Source: Ulota crispa (lineage: Eukaryota; Streptophyta; Bryopsida; Orthotrichales; Orthotrichaceae). From it: a stretch of 64,000 nt of DNA. The stretch is from NCBI GenBank assembly GCA_963920765.1, contig OY987244.1, forward strand, positions 31,476,358 through 31,540,357, written 5' to 3'. How positions within the stretch are numbered: position 1 is the stretch's first letter; the number at the start of each line of letters is the position of its first letter. The position numbers were made by a program, and so were the translations under genes. Under the pieces are notes generated by a model. That model searched no databases and was not told the origin of the DNA. It saw only the letters and a program-made list of their open reading frames with translations. Positions 11,629 through 26,176 of the stretch are shown here, piece after piece.

Positions 11629-12360
11629 GCCGTGGAATCAAGAAAAGGTAGGGTTTCGATCTCAATAAAAATAGAGCCAATTTCTCTTGCACTACTTGAC
11701 ACGGAATGTAAAACACACAGCATTAAACAGAAGGAAATCAAAGTGCACAAATTCTATAATGAGACTCTCGTTCCTATTGAAACCTTGCGTAAATTCTGAG
11801 CTCCAAAATCTCGTAAAACATATTAAATGCTATCTGATTTTTAAGGAATTGCGGATTGCACTTACATTATTGCAATTGCCGTGGAATCAAGAAAGGTAGG
11901 GTTTTGATCTCAATCAAAGAAGAGCCAATTTCTCTTGCACTACTTGACACGGAATGTAAACTACACAGCATTAAATGTAAGGAAATCAAAGTGCACAAAT
12001 TCTATAATGAGACTCTCGTTCCTTTCGCAACCTTTCGCAATTCTGAGCTCCAAAATTTCGTAAAACATACTAAAGTGATCTGACTTTTAAGGAATTGCGG
12101 ATTGCACTTAACATGCAATTGCCGTGGAATTAAGAAGAGGTAGGGTTTCGATTTCAATCAAGAAAGAGCCAATTTCTCTTGCACTACTTGACACGGAATG
12201 TAAACTACACAACATTAAATATAAGGAAATCAAAGTGCACAAATTCTATAATGAGATGCTTGTTTCTTTTGAAATACTGCGCAATTTTGAGCTCCAAAAT
12301 CTCGTAAAACAAACTAAATGCTATCTGATTTTTAAGGAATTGTGGAGTGTAAGTTGGGCA
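11629..12360 (+). repeat. Three ~245 bp tandem repeats (second family)
   Basis: Copies start near 11629, 11879 and 12121, each with GCCGTGGAAT, then GGTAGGGTTT, CTCTTGCACTACTTGACACG, GTGCACAAATTCTATAATGA, GAGCTCCAAAATCTCGTAAA and TTTTTAAGGAATTG. This is a different sequence from the repeats at 10.8–11.3 kb but of similar period. Short frames within each copy are shadows of the repeat and are not conserved to their ends. Confidence 0.8.
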
Positions 12361-12838
12361 CTTTGATGTGCGGAGATTGAAATTTGCGAATGAGCGTGAA
12401 TGGCGAAGAGTGAAAGATGCCATGAGACAGGCATGAGTGCCGAATGAAGTGAAGGTGAAGGTGGTGAAGCAGTTGGAGGTCCCATGAAGACGAGGAGCTC
12501 GTCGACCACGTGCTCTCGTGGCAGTTGGCTCTGTTTCGTCGGTGGTGTTTTCATCCGTTGGCGGAAATTTTCATTCGTTAATGAGGTGTTTGAACTCCAT
12601 CACTCACTCCACGAAATGCGACTTTTCCCTCCTGTAGACCAGGGTGTTTTTCTGGGTACTTCACATGAATAGTAAAATGCAACGTGCCCTCTGAGGTAAG
12701 GATAGTTTTTGGAGGGACAGAAGTACATTTGCTAAAATCGAATCTGCAAACTTGGAATTTGGCATTATAACGCCAAGAAAAAACCTTATCTACAATAGAA
12801 TCATTTGAGGGTAAGGTAGACATACCCATTCTCAACCG
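12361..12838. other. GC-richer intergenic segment, no gene supported
   Basis: 12380–12560 is richer in GC than its surroundings and carries overlapping open frames on both strands. None shows a domain, and the minus-strand one runs into the TTAA element at 12839. It could be a promoter or a gene remnant. Confidence 0.35.
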
Positions 12839-13076
12839 TTTAACCCCTGAGCGCCCAAAGTTTTTTTTGGATTTAGGAGAAAATGGGGGTTTAATGACCA
12901 CCACAGCTTGGAAAATTACATTCAGAAAAAATGACCGTAGGATTTGAAAAAGGACTATCTTCTCTGCTAATGGGAACCAGCCATGACTATTTTCACTTTA
13001 CAGATTAATAAAAAAAATGAGATAAAGTTGTGGGCCCCAACAACAAGATCCTGTCGATGGGGCGCTCAAGGGTTAA
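12839..13076. mobile_element. TTAA element (piggyBac-like MITE), 238 bp
   Basis: The left end reads TTAACCCCTGAGCGCCC and the reverse complement of the right end reads TTAACCCTTGAGCGCCCC, so 16 of the first 17 bases match and TTAA is present on both sides. It shares its termini with the elements at 40589–41349 and 54634–55433. There is no transposase frame. Confidence 0.75.
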
Positions 13077-15190
13077 GGGTTTAGGGTATCGCACGGTTTT
13101 TGAAATTCAAGAAAAAAATCCGTAAGGTTAGCCTTTCAACAAGCTATTATGGAACATCATTTTTGTGGAAAAAAGTGTTGTAAAATATTTTATATTAAAG
13201 GGCAAAGTTATAGCTCATAGCTAGGGTCCCTAAAAGCAATTCAAGACTAACCTTGAAGTTGCTTGGATGTGTTCCTATAACGCCATTTGATGGTCATAAT
13301 CCCAACCCTCTTGAACTAACTTAGCAGTTAACATGTGGCAAGATTTGTTTGTGCAAGTAGCATTCATTACTTTACTTTGGACTTAATAGTGTATGGTGAA
13401 ACCCTTAAATCTAGGGTGCAGAATTTAGGAGCTACTTGGGAATGGGTGTGTCTACCTTATTTTTATTTATTTATTTTGAGGGCATTAAACATGCCCTATC
13501 TTAGATTTTTGAGTGGAAAACCATGCCATAGAATTAAAGTTTTGGATGTTTTTCAAAATTTTAATGAGAGAGCTTGGTCTTAATTTTTGACAAATTTTGA
13601 TTGCATTTGAAGAATTAAAACCCAAACTAAGTTACTAATAAATCATATGACAACACAATATGTAAATGAAATGTTTGTATGAGTATACAATTAGTCCTTG
13701 TGACAAACCACTTGGTTGATGTTTTTGCAAAGTCAATAGAAATTTATTTGAATATCGGTTATTACAGCTCTTGTTTAGTGCTTCCAATGTCTAAAGAGTG
13801 AAATATCAATGGTGATAATAATTTCATTTAATTTTCCGTTGAGAAGCTTCTCTCACAAGAAGTTGTGCTATCTAAAATTATTAATATAACTTGCCAAAAA
13901 TAGTTTACGTTATGATAAAGTACCTTTCAGTATACTCTATAGTAAAAGAATACATTATTCTAACTTGGTACATATTAAAATGACCATATATATATGATGT
14001 TTGCACTCTTTTAAATTTTCTCCATCAAATATCAACAAAATAATTAGACATAATGTATGAAAAAGAATGCTTTTGAAAAATAAAGACCTAAAATCTAAGA
14101 CTTAAAAATGAAACCAACGTAGAGAAAGTTGATGCAACAATTGAATGAGTATAAAGGCACCAAGTTTCTATGTGGTGTATTATTGTCCATCTAAGAATCT
14201 TATTTATAATAAAAAATCTTCCTACATTTTGCAAAATTTCTTACATTCCAAACATGTCCTCCAAAGTGAAAATAAGCACTCCATGGTTTACAAACTACTC
14301 AATTAAAACCCAATTGACATAAGAGACAAGCACTTAGGGCACCATCTTTGACAATTGGTGCCTTGTGATTATGGAAAGAACAAGAAAATTGATTATCCAC
14401 ATACATGTCAATGTAATGCCATGTTCATATCATTATTAACCTTTACAAAAACAATCAATAATTTTTAATTAATTTTATTCATGGTGTTTAGTCTTCATAC
14501 ATATAGGTATTACTAATCTGTCTACAACTTTTTCAAGCACATGGTCAAGATAGAAATAAGATTACAAAGGTGTATGCACAAATCTTACACGAAATATTCA
14601 AAGTTGAATTACAAGGTTAACCTAAACAAATTCATCTACGTAGATGGGGTAACTTTGGTGAAATGTTAACTAGATGTATTTTGCTAGTCTTTCTTTTCTT
14701 ACAAAAATCCTTCATAATTTCAGAATATCAGCTCTCTAGGTATTTGTTGTAGGACAATGTTTTGGTTCTCAAAAATGTGATCCTAAATCACTTAGAAAAT
14801 TTACACTTCCTGCTTATGATACATCTTGTAACTGCAGTCATTATACTTTTGCATTGGACTTGTAAAGATTTAGTTACAATGCAGTGTGCAAAGTAAAATT
14901 TTGATTTGTATGATGCAATGACTGAAACTAATGACTTTGTTCTCATAAGATCTGATAAGACCAAGGCAAAACCGACAATTATCTTCCACAGGATTAGGAC
15001 AAAACCAACATTTTTCTCCCACAAGTACTCGTATTGTTGCAAGCACACAAGAAAATTGACGAGCAGAACACTACAGATCTTCAATGAGAAAACTTTCTAT
15101 GAGAACAACTCACAAAACTTTACGGACTAGAGCACTCGGATTTGAAACCCACGTGCAAATGATTTAAAAGACATCGTAAGAAATTTATTT
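13077..15190. other. AT-rich intergenic DNA, no gene seen
   Basis: Short frames only, without domain or coding character. A small hairpin (GGGCACC and GGTGCC near 14337–14390) resembles the one at 4.7 kb. Confidence 0.55.
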
Positions 15191-16050
15191 TTCAGAGATG
15201 TTTTTTGTAGATTTCAAGTACATTATCTACGTCAAGGTACATACACAATTGTGGTCACAAAAGTGTTCCTTCCCAGTTTCCCAGGTTTCAACATCAAGCT
15301 TTTCCTCTACAGCACGGTCTTCAGTAAACCAAGCTCACTTTTTCTTAATCTTACTAACTCCTTCTAAGTACTCGATTTGTAGAGCTCTCTGCTCATCAAT
15401 GATTCGTTTCTTCGAATCTCTCCAGTATGCTCGGCAGCTATCAGCTCTTTGTACGGCAGGTCGGAAAAGCTGTTATTTTCACCATGGTTTGCGATTAGTC
15501 ACTCACACAGCCACAGGTCCTGCCAAAGACTGCTCAATACTAACCTACAATGCTAATATGGTTCATTATTTGTACTGTTCAAAGGTTCTATACTGAAAGG
15601 TACATCCACTTATCCATGCATTGTTGAAAATCTTTCAAGACCAAGCAGAAGAACGTTATAACAGACATCATGCTAAAAACCTATACATGTGCGAACCACT
15701 ATCTGAATCACTTTAAATTTTCAGAAGGACTGCTTTGGATAAATACCTGATAATAGTTATTCTATTTCGATTTTCACCATGCCACAAGTACTGGCTCAAA
15801 AGAAGCACCTTCTGGAGTCGCTCCATGCCCGAGTTGATAATGAAGCAGATTCCCGTAGTTTGAACATTCAAAATAATAAGCATCAACATATTTATCGATG
15901 TAAAAACGCTTGTCGCATCCACATTTCCACTTCAAATCTTCAGACGCTCCGAAAAACGCCCAACTAGTCCAATGCAGATATGACCCACTCAATTAGTTTC
16001 AAGGTCTCACATCTAGAGCTACTTGCTTATACATGAATGAGAACGTGCAT
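15191..16050. other. Left flank of the satellite array
   Basis: Base composition becomes more balanced here and matches the array more than the AT-rich DNA to the left. Fragments such as TTTTCACCATG recur (near 15476 and 15772), but no unit could be aligned to the array monomers with confidence. Probably decayed array DNA. Confidence 0.35.
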
Positions 16051-16980
16051 CTTTCTTCATGTGCAGAGATAAATACTAGCCTCGTTCTAATACTCACCCT
16101 AATCAGCAAACAATCAAAAGTTGATGAGGCACAGTTTGCAGGCAAGATCACATGGCGCAAGATTGGTGAATGACATTGAAAATATACATTAGATAGTAAA
16201 CTTTCTGATTGTCACTTCTTTCCACGAAAACTCTATTGCTCGATGAAGCGTAAGACGCTTTTGCACCGCCCAACCTCTTCAAGTTTCAATGACTCCCGTG
16301 AGTTCAGTAGGCTGGTTAACATTTCCTCCACTGGAAGTCGCATTAAAAAAATCACATATTGCCCGTACACATATTGGCCGGCAGTAAATATCACAATGCA
16401 ATTCAACCTGCAAACAAATAATATGCCTGGCGGCCTCAAAGGAACGCAATTGCAAATAGTGTGAACAATCGATCAAAACAAACTTCATGAAACAGAAACA
16501 GGCTCAGGGGAAAGAAAAGCTTCCAGGAATGGCGCCAATTAGCCAGGCTCTTGCACAAATTTCTCGACCGTCGTCATACACAAAATGGACTGCTGATAGA
16601 TAAAACCTGGATAAACAGGTCCCCGTCAAAACATATGAAATGATCATATCCCCAATCTCCCAAGAGAATTTGAACTTTGTTAAGCTGAGGTAATCCACGA
16701 GAGACCGTCAATATCAGTGTATGTCCCAAACATGTGAACTCAGTAGGATATGGGTTTAAAGAATCCTATGTATCAGCCGACTCCGTCGGCGAGTAAGTAC
16801 TTTTGCTCGTCCTTCAAACGTCGAAGGGTTTACTTCTCGTCTCTTTAATATAAATTTGTAACCAACTGCCAAAAAAGAATATCAGTTTCCCAATGGATTA
16901 ATCTTGATTGATTGCATCTCCCAAAGAAAAGGAAATAGAAGCGATTCCAGATTAAAATTGGTAGCGTAGGATGAAAAGAA
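16050..16980. repeat. Long-form junction segment, first occurrence
   Basis: Recurs with indels at about 21325–22010. Shared blocks include AGATAAATACTA, AAAGTTGATGAGGCACA, ATGGCGCAAGATTGG, CAGGAATGGCGC, TTTCTCGACCGT and TATCAGCCGACTCC. It is absent between copies 2/3, 3/4 and 4/5. Confidence 0.7.
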
Positions 16981-19900
16981 GCTTGTCTGTAAGGTGTCAG
17001 GTTCAAAGTGAAATTTCAAAAGAGTAGTATCTCCTCGAGTAACTCTGTTCTCTCAAAAAATTCATCCATCCTCGGAAGTGTAATAGGCCCCTGTCAAAGC
17101 AAGAGTACATCACCAATGAATCAAACTGCAAAAGGAATGCGTTCACGCTGTAACACTAAAAAACGCAGCATTGACAAGGAAAAAGGTTTAAAGAAAGCCT
17201 GTATCAAAAGTCTTCAACGAACTAAATCTTCAAGCGAATTAAAATACTCCGACCGCCAGCCACACTCAAGGCTACGAACGCCACTTCCATTTTTGTGCGG
17301 CTCTGCCAACCACGAGCAGATTACGAATAAACCAAGACCATCCACTACGGCACACTAAATGGCAGCCAGGTATATAATAAAAGCAAAATCTGCCGCTATA
17401 ACATAATCAACAAACTGATGTTGAAATCTGAATGCAACGCAGGCAGAATATAAAATGCAAAGGGCCTCAAAAAAATCCTTCAAACTGACGATCGCCAGTC
17501 TTTAATGAGTTCATTTCTACAAACACATCATAATTCTCCAGACACGCTCCACACGTTGAAGCTTGCGCACGATTTGCACTGAATGCCGTGAAAATCTGTG
17601 CCACTCTGCCAAAAAAGGACGATTCACTTTACAAAGAGCCAACCAAATACCACATCTTGCAAGTAAGAAAACCAATACAAATATTGAACAAACGAGGCAT
17701 GCGAGAATACGGAATCAAGGTGTGAGTCATGTTTAAGAAGAGCCTGTCCGTCGAAAGTTGGAATCAAGACTCCAGATATTCCCGCTTTCAGGTCCTTCAG
17801 AATCGTATCCTTCTGCCATGTAAAGGAAATCCTCAATACAATCCACGCATTCCACTTTAAGTGACAAACTACTCGAAATGTACCAGCATTCCAGAAAGGA
17901 AAGATAAATAAAGTTTCAAGAGAGCCTGGTAGACGATCGGATTAAACGTAGTAAAATCTCCAAACTAATTGTCCAGCCGGACACCCTTTCTTCCATACTC
18001 GAAATCGGTACGAGACTCCGTTAAACTGCCAACCATACCAAAACTGATAAACCATGCCACAGATCTACGTTGAAAGAACAGAAGACATGTCAAATTCAAA
18101 AGTCCGTAGAGAGGGTTGAAAAGGAGCCTGAGTAGTGCGCCATGAACGAATTAAATCATGCCGTTTTTAGAAGAGCAGTTTGCGCACGACATACTCGCCA
18201 TCTGTCAAGAAAGAGCAATTCACCGATGAACCCAACCACACAGTTGAAATTTTCTTAGGAAATGCACTGAATGTCAACACCGAGAAAATTGGACGAGGTT
18301 TCGAAAAAATCTGTATATTGACGGTCGAAAGAGTGAGTATCTAGTTCAAGCGAGCCTCCGTCTCCAGATGTTTCCGGTGCAGGCCTGCATTCAATAACCA
18401 TTTCCAAAAAAGTACTCTTCTCAGCAGTTTACCAGAATAAAAAATTTCTGGGTTGTATAACATGGTCAACGCATTTATCACAAATCGTAACGATATACAA
18501 AGTTTTCAAGAAGACTTCTCTATCAAATTTTAACCCCATCAATCTTGGCCAACTTGTGATACACACGCATCCTGTCCTAGGTGCATATCCATGCACATTT
18601 TCAAATCATCGCAATGTGTGAACTAGTTACTGATTCATCCATGAAGAAGAGCACGGTGCCAGTTTTGAATAAAACGATTCAGGCGACAAATCCGAAGATT
18701 ATGCAATTACTAAGAAGATAGTACTGTCACATGCTGTGCAATAAGTTGCATCTTCAAACGAGTTAAATTTCTCCACACACCGTCTCGACGAAAAGGCACA
18801 CACCTGTTTCAGATACATATGTCAAAACTCAATCAAAAGGAAAGATCATCGATGTAATGTGTTGACACAGGTGTCAACGAAAAGACACAGTAGCGTCCTT
18901 CACAAAACATTCGAAGCATTCAATTGATATTTATTGATAACTACGCATCCAAAGAGCCAGTCTACTTGATTCAACTTGCGCGAACGGGTTTTCAAAGCCT
19001 GTTAACCGGTATTTGTAATCTTGCACGATCCACTAGACTCCACGCATCCGTTTCGCTTCAAAAAATAAAGACAACAACCGGCAAAATGTTACAAAATCCC
19101 TGCCCTTCTCCGGATGGTAAGGAATCATCTCTGAAGTAACCGAGCAAATAAATGTCCAGCTTAAATACAGATGCAGCAAAAGCCTTGAATGCATGAAAAC
19201 AATTATTCTGAAGTATAGCATGAATAGGATTCCAAATAGCCAGTTATTCTGCAGCCGAATATCTTCAACGAATTTAACTCTTCCACGCAATCTCCTTTCT
19301 TTTCACACCAAAGATGCATTCTCGATTACCCAAATGTGCATGCCTCTGCCATAATGACGGTACACTTTGGAAATGACTTTGTAAGGGTTTTGTTCGACTA
19401 TCCAACCAATATAGAATAGACCTTTTCAACTAAAGGAAGATTAAGTAAAGCAAAACAAGTTCAGAGTTTCAAAAGAGCCTGTTCTTCGTAAGTCGTAATC
19501 TTGCACGAATTAAACTTCTCCACAGAACTGCTCTCTTCAAAAGCATGTATGAGATTCTCCACTTTCCTCAGATATATATGCCTCTGTATGTCGGTCAGCC
19601 GATTTACACAGATGCCAGAAGATGTATACATTTGATCACGCGTTTCGCTCTAACAGAAAAAGAAGAACTACAGCAATCGCAACGAACTGATAATGTTCAC
19701 ACAATATCCAAGATGCACAGAAACGTGTCGGATACAAACCGAACAATTTGACGTGATAATATTCAAGACATTGTTTTTGTACGGAGGCAGCGCTCTCCGA
19801 AACGCACACGCCCTCCATAAGGTATGAGAATCAGCCTCTGAGGAAAACATGTAATACACATCTCCGATAGCACAATTTTGCAAAAACATACTGGAGATGA

Positions 19901-22010
19901 AGATGTAAAAAACTATATTTAACGAATATAGTTCGAACAACGAAGAATAATAGTTCCAAGGTAGTTTTGTCAATTAGATGTACCGACTTGAATCGATTGG
20001 ACTCCGTACATCCTCCACACCTCAAGGATGAATGCAGGCCCGTTACTCCAACAGGTTGTCAATCCCTGTCCATTCGCCAGATAGGTAAACCCCTCTCTCC
20101 AATGCTAGAAACCAAATCTTCACGCTAATAAATCAAATACAGTATACACATAGTCGAAATACAGTCTACATGCAGGGTGTGGGAAGAATTCTAGACAAGC
20201 CTGTCGGTCGGAGGCCAACGGGTTCGAACGAATTAAGACCCTTCGCACATACTCCGCACGTCAAGGTCGCGCGGATCCGTGTCCATCGCCAGAACTGAAC
20301 AGATCTTCTCTGAAGACAGCAACCAAAAAACACAGCCGGCTTAAAGCTTGTACAAATCAGTGTGAAACTGAATGTAAGGAAAAATTGAAATAACTTTCAT
20401 ATAAGGTTTCAGAAGGCCCTGTCAATTCGAAGGTGATCATCTTCAACGAATTAAAATCTCCGAAGATTATTGTAACTCCAGAAAGTGCTCTCTCCAATCT
20501 TCCTCCTCCATACTCCTTCTCCAAGAAGTTTGCAGTACACCACCTCCAAAAAACAGCACCAAACCATGTCGTCGATCAACAACCAACGCACGCAAGATAC
20601 TCTCAGCGGAACAAAGAGAGGCAGAAACCGATCTTGAAATATGAACTGGTAGGGTTTTAAAAAGCCTGTCAATCTGAGGTCGCCTATCTTGAACGAATTA
20701 AAATACTCCAGCCTGCTCCTTCAATCGGGGTTACGCAAGCAGCAGCGTTCATAATCTCGCACATCTCAACTCCTCTGCCAGAAGAATACAGTTTGCCTTT
20801 GAAAATCGCCATCTAACCAAATCGGCGACCAAAATATCGAGCACCCTAGTTGCTTAAGAGTTAAAAAAGAAAGAGGCGGGAATCTTGAAAAAGAATATAA
20901 GAAGTGTTTCAAGAGCCTGTTGATCAGAGGGAGCCTTTTCGAGCGACTTAAAATACTCCAGATGTCCTCTCCACACATCACCCACCACGGCCTCGCAAAT
21001 CTGTTCCCATCTGCCAGAGATAATAGAATTCACGTCCAGACAAGATCGCACCGAGCCATATAGCTGACCATGTAATTCATGCTAGCCGCTAGAAAACCAA
21101 GAAACAAAAAACCAGGATTCCGAGATAGCCCGTCTGACGACCCTCTCAAGCAAGCGGACATTTCCAGATCGTTCCTTCACACGCGCCTCAAAACCTTGGA
21201 CATCAGCCCAGCAACAGAACATCGTCCGTGAAGCAACTGTGTCAGGTGAAAAGAAACTAGATATCTGAAAAGCATATGTCGAAGTGAAATCTAAGCCAGG
21301 TTCACCAAACGCCTGGAGTATCGGTATCTTTTTTCATGTACACAGATAAATACTACCCTCATTCTTATACTTATTGTAATCACCAAACACTAAAAAGTTG
21401 ATGAGGCACAATTCGTCACGATCAAATGGCGCAAGATTGGTAAACAGCCCTGCAGATAGCTAACCTTCTGATTGTCAATTCTCTCCACAAATAATCTAAT
21501 GCTCAATGAAGCGCAAGGCACTTCTCCATTCACGAAGCAGAACAAGCTCAAGAGAAAGAAAAACTCCCAGGAATGGCGCAAATTAGCCAGGCTTTTGCAC
21601 AAGTTTCTCGACCGTTGTCATGTACTAAGTGAACTACTGATAGATAAAACCTGGACAAACAGGTTCCCGTCAAAACATACGAAATGATCAGATCCCCAAT
21701 CTCCAAGAACGGTTCGAACTATCTTCAGATGAGGTAATCCACGAGAAACTGACAATATCAGGGAATGTCCCAAACATGAGAATCCAGTGAGATACGGGTT
21801 TAAGGAATCCTGTGTATCAGCCGACTCCAGCGGCGAATAGGAACTTCCACTCGTCCTTCAAAAGGCGAGGGTCATACTTCCGTATATTTGTAACCAACTG
21901 CCAAACAAAAGCAGTTTCTCAATGGACCAATCCTGATTGGTTGCATCTCCCAAAAGAAAAGGAAATAAAAGCGAAGTTCAGAAAAGATGGATAGGGTATG
22001 GTAAAAAGAA
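16981..22010 (-). repeat. Higher-order repeat copy 1 (5.03 kb, long form)
   Basis: Runs from the monomer with GCTTGTCTGTAAGGTGTCAG to the next occurrence of that monomer. Unlike copies 2–4 it keeps about 0.85 kb at its right end (about 21150–22010), including ACATCAGCCCAGCAACAGAA and a segment also found at 16050–16980 but missing from the later junctions. Confidence 0.75.
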
Positions 22011-25000
22011 GCCAGTCTGTAAATTGTCAGGTTCAAGTTGAGCCTTCAAAAGAGTAACATCTCCTCGAATACTATCGTACAATAAAAAACTTCACCCATC
22101 CTCGGAAGTGTATGAGCCCCTGTCAAAGCAAGACCATATCACCAATGAACCAAACCGCGAAAGAACCGTGTTGACGTTGAAACACTAAGAATCTCAGGAT
22201 TAACAAGAAAAAAGGTTTAAAGAAAGCCTGTCTCAAAAGTCTTCAACGAACTGAATCTTCAAGCGAATTAAAATACTCTAACCGCCAGCCACACTCAAGG
22301 CTACGAACGCCACTTCCATTCTGTGTGGCTCTGCCAACCAGAAGTAGAGTACGAATGAACCAAAATCTTCCAATACAGGATACTGAGTAGCAGCCAAGTA
22401 AGAAAAAGCGCATAATTTGATGCTATGACATCATCTACAAACTGATATTGGAAGCTGAACGCAACGCAGACAAATCACGGTTTGCAAAGGGCCTCAAGAA
22501 AATCCTTTAAGCTGACTATCGCCAGTCTTTCAAGAATTGATTTCTTTGAACACATTATACTTCTCCTGACATGCTCCTTACATTTAAATTTGCTCATGAT
22601 ATGCAAGAATGCCGTGATCTGTGCCACTCTGCCAAAGAAAGACGATTCACTATAGAAAGAACCAACCATAAATCCCATCTTGCTAGTAAGAAAACCAATA
22701 TCAATATTGAATAACTGAGACTTGCGAGAGTAAGGAAGCAAGGTGTAAGTGAGATTTAAGAAGAGCCTGTCAGTCGAGCGTTGAAATCAAAACTTCAGAT
22801 ACCCCCACTTCCCAAAGTCCTTCGGAATCGTATCCTTCTGCCATGTAAAGGAAATCCAGCCTTTAGCCTCAGTACAATCCACTCATTCGACTATAAGTGA
22901 TAAACCCTCGGAATGTACCAGAAATCCAGAAGGGAAAATAAACAGGGTTTCAAGTAAGCCTGGTCGACGATCGAATTGAACGAATTAAAATCTCCAAACT
23001 AGTTTTCCAGCATGGCACCGTTATCGACTTCCATGCTCCAAACCAGTTCGCCTCTCCGTTAAACTGCCAACCATGACAAAATTGATAAACCATGCCAGAG
23101 GTCTATTTCAAAGGAACAGGTGACATGTCAAACTCAAAAAACCATAGAGAGGGTTCGTAAGGAGCCTGAGTGACGCTCCATACACGAATTAAATCATGCC
23201 ATTTTTAATAGACAGCTTCGCATGCGACGCTCGCCTTCTGTCAAGAAAGAGCACTTCACCGATAAACCCAACTACACATTCGAACTTTTCACGGAAATGA
23301 ATTGAGATTTAACACTGAAGATTGGACGAGGTTTCGAAAAAATTTGTATAGTGAAGGTCGAAAGAGTATTCAGTCCTAGCGAGCCTACGTCTTCAGTTGT
23401 TTCTGGTGCAGACCTGCATTCAAAAAGCATTTCCAAAAAGTACTTTTCTCAGCAGTTTACCCATCCATATGATTTCTGGTTCGTGTGATCTATCAATTCA
23501 TATATCACAAGAAACAACAATGTACGCGGTTGACTAGAAAGCTTCTCTGTCAAATTTTAACGCTCTTTGATCTTGACCAATTTGAGGTACAAGACTTGCT
23601 TCCCTCAACGCTGGTCCAGACACTATTTCACATCTGCATGATGTGTAAAACACTTACAGATTTATCCATGAAGAAAGACAATCAGTTTCGAATAAACTAT
23701 TCAGAAGAAAAACCAGAAGATTATGCATGTTCCAAGAAAGGTTTACTCTCAAGTACCGCGCGATTTGTTGCATCTTCAAACGAGATAAATTTCTCCAGAC
23801 TCCCTCTCGACGAAAAGGTAAACAGATGTCTCAGATATATGTGGAACGCTGTCAAAGAAAATAATCATCGATGCAACGTGTTGACGCAGCAGGGTCCATG
23901 AAAGGACAGTAACTCACCTTCACCTAAGTTTCAAAGCATTCAGTTGAAAGCTATTGATATCTACACATCCAAAGAAACAGACAGCTTCATTCAACTCGCG
24001 CGTACAGAGTTTCAAGGCTGTTAAATGGTAATCTATACTATTGCACGATCCAACAAACTCCGCGCATCCGTTTCACTTCAAAAACTTACAGACAACAACC
24101 TCCAAAATGTTACAAATCCTACCCCATTTCTTAAGGATACGTAATCATCTCTGAAGTGTCCGAGTAAGTAGGTGTCCAGCTTAAACACAAATGCAGCAAA
24201 ATTCTTGAATGCATGAAAACAATCATCTTCCAGTACGGCATGACTAGGGTTCCAAAAGGGCCCGTTATTTTGCAGCCGCATATCTTCAACGAATTAAATT
24301 CTTCCACACAATCTCCTTCCTTCTCACGCCAAAGATACACTCCGGGGTAACCCACATAGCTGGTTCTCTGCCATAATAACGGTTCACTTTGAAGAAGCCT
24401 TTCCAAAGATTTTGTTCAACTATCGGACCAACGCAAAATAAATCATTTTAAACGAAAGAACATAACTTAAAGCAAATTGAGTTCAGAGTTTCAAAAGAGC
24501 CTGGACTTCGTAAGACGTAATCTTGCACGAATTAAGAATCTCCTCAAAATTGCTCTCTTCAAAAGCAAGTTCGAGCTCTCCACTTTCCTTGAATATACAT
24601 GCCTCTGTATGTCAGTCAGGCGGACTTCCACAGGTGCCAGAAGATGTAAACATTCACACGTTTCGCTCTAAGAGAAAGAAAGACTTCAGCATTCGCACCA
24701 AACGTGACAATGATCAGACACTGTGCAAGAATCGCAGAAACGTGTCCGTCACAAACCGAACATTTTTAATGTAATGAATTTTAGAGACATTGATTTTGTA
24801 CGGAGGTAACGCTCTCAGCCACGCACTCACCCTCTATAAGAAAAGAGAATCAGCCTGAGGAAAACACGTAAAAAGCATCTTCGAATGTATAATTAAAATA
24901 AATACTGAAACAACGAAGAGTAGAACCAAAAATCCTTAACCAATGTATTGTCGAACAAAGTGAAATACTAGTTCCAAAATAGTTTTGTCATAAAGATGTA

Positions 25001-26176
25001 TCGACTTGAATCGATTAAGGCTCCATACATACTCCACACCTCAGATGTGTGCGCAGGCCCGTCACTCCATCAGGTTGTCAATCCCTGTCCATTCGCCAGA
25101 CAGGTAAACCCCGTCCTTCGGCTAAAAATATATCCAATTCTAAAGAGGAAATCCTCACGCTAATAAATTAAATACAGTATAAACAAAAGTCGAAATACAA
25201 TCTACATGCAGGGTGTGGGGAGAATTCTAGACAAGCCTGTCAGTCGGACGCCAACGGGTTCAAACGAATTAGGACCCTTCGCATTTACTCCACATGTCAA
25301 AATCGCACGGATCCGTGTCCAATCGCGAGAACTGAATGGACCTCCTCTGAAAACAAACCAAAAAACATAGCCGGCTTAAAGCTTGTACTGGTACAAATCA
25401 ATGTGAAACTGAATGGAAGGAAAATTTAAAATGACTTTCAAATAAGGTTTCACAAAAGGTTTCAAAAGGCCCTGTAAACTCGAAAGTGTCCATCTTCAAC
25501 GAATTAAAATCTTCGAAGACCATCGCAGCTGCAAAAGGTGCTATCTCCAAATTTCCATCATCCATACTCCTCCAAAAAGTTTCCAGTCTATCACCTCCAA
25601 AAAACAGCACCAAACCATGTCGTCGATCAACAACCAACGCACGCAAGATGCTCTCAGCGAACAAAGAGAGGCAGAAACCGATCTTGAAATATGAACAGGT
25701 AGGGTTTAAAAAAGCCTGTCAATCTGAGGTCGCCTATCTTGAACGAATTAAAATACTCCAGCCTGCTCCTTCAATCCAGGGCTACGCAAGCAGAAGCGTC
25801 CATAATCTCGCACATCTCAACTCCTCTGCCATAAAGAAGACAGTTTGCCTTTGGCATTCGCCGACTAAATCTCGAGCACCCAAATTTCTTCATAATTAAT
25901 CAAAGAGGAGGCGGAAATCTCGAAAAAGAACATAAGGAGGGTTTCAAAGGAGCCTATTCATCAGAGGAAGCCATCTCGAGCGTTTTAAAGTACTCCAGAT
26001 GTCCTCTTCACACATCCTCCACGGTTTCGCAAATCTGTTCCCATCTGCCAGAGATATGAGAGTTCACGCCCAAACAAAGATCACAACGAGCCATATCGCT
26101 GACCAAGCAAATCATGCTAGCCGCTAGTAAATCAAGGTTCCGAGATAACCCGTCTAACGACCGTCTCGAAAAAGAA
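22011..26176 (-). repeat. Higher-order repeat copy 2 (4.17 kb)
   Basis: Starts at the monomer with GTCAGGTTCAAGTTGAGCCT and follows the same monomer order as copy 1, but passes directly from the CATGCTAGCCGCTAG monomer into copy 3 without the 0.85 kb long-form segment. Confidence 0.75.

Noticed and set aside
12578-12904. 108-codon minus-strand frame
   Set aside because: It begins inside a TTAA element and has no recognisable domain or splice context.
20215-20250. GGTTCGAAC in the array resembling a tRNA T-arm
   Set aside because: No cloverleaf can be completed around it. The GAAC belongs to the box A region, and the motif is not paired in the other blocks.
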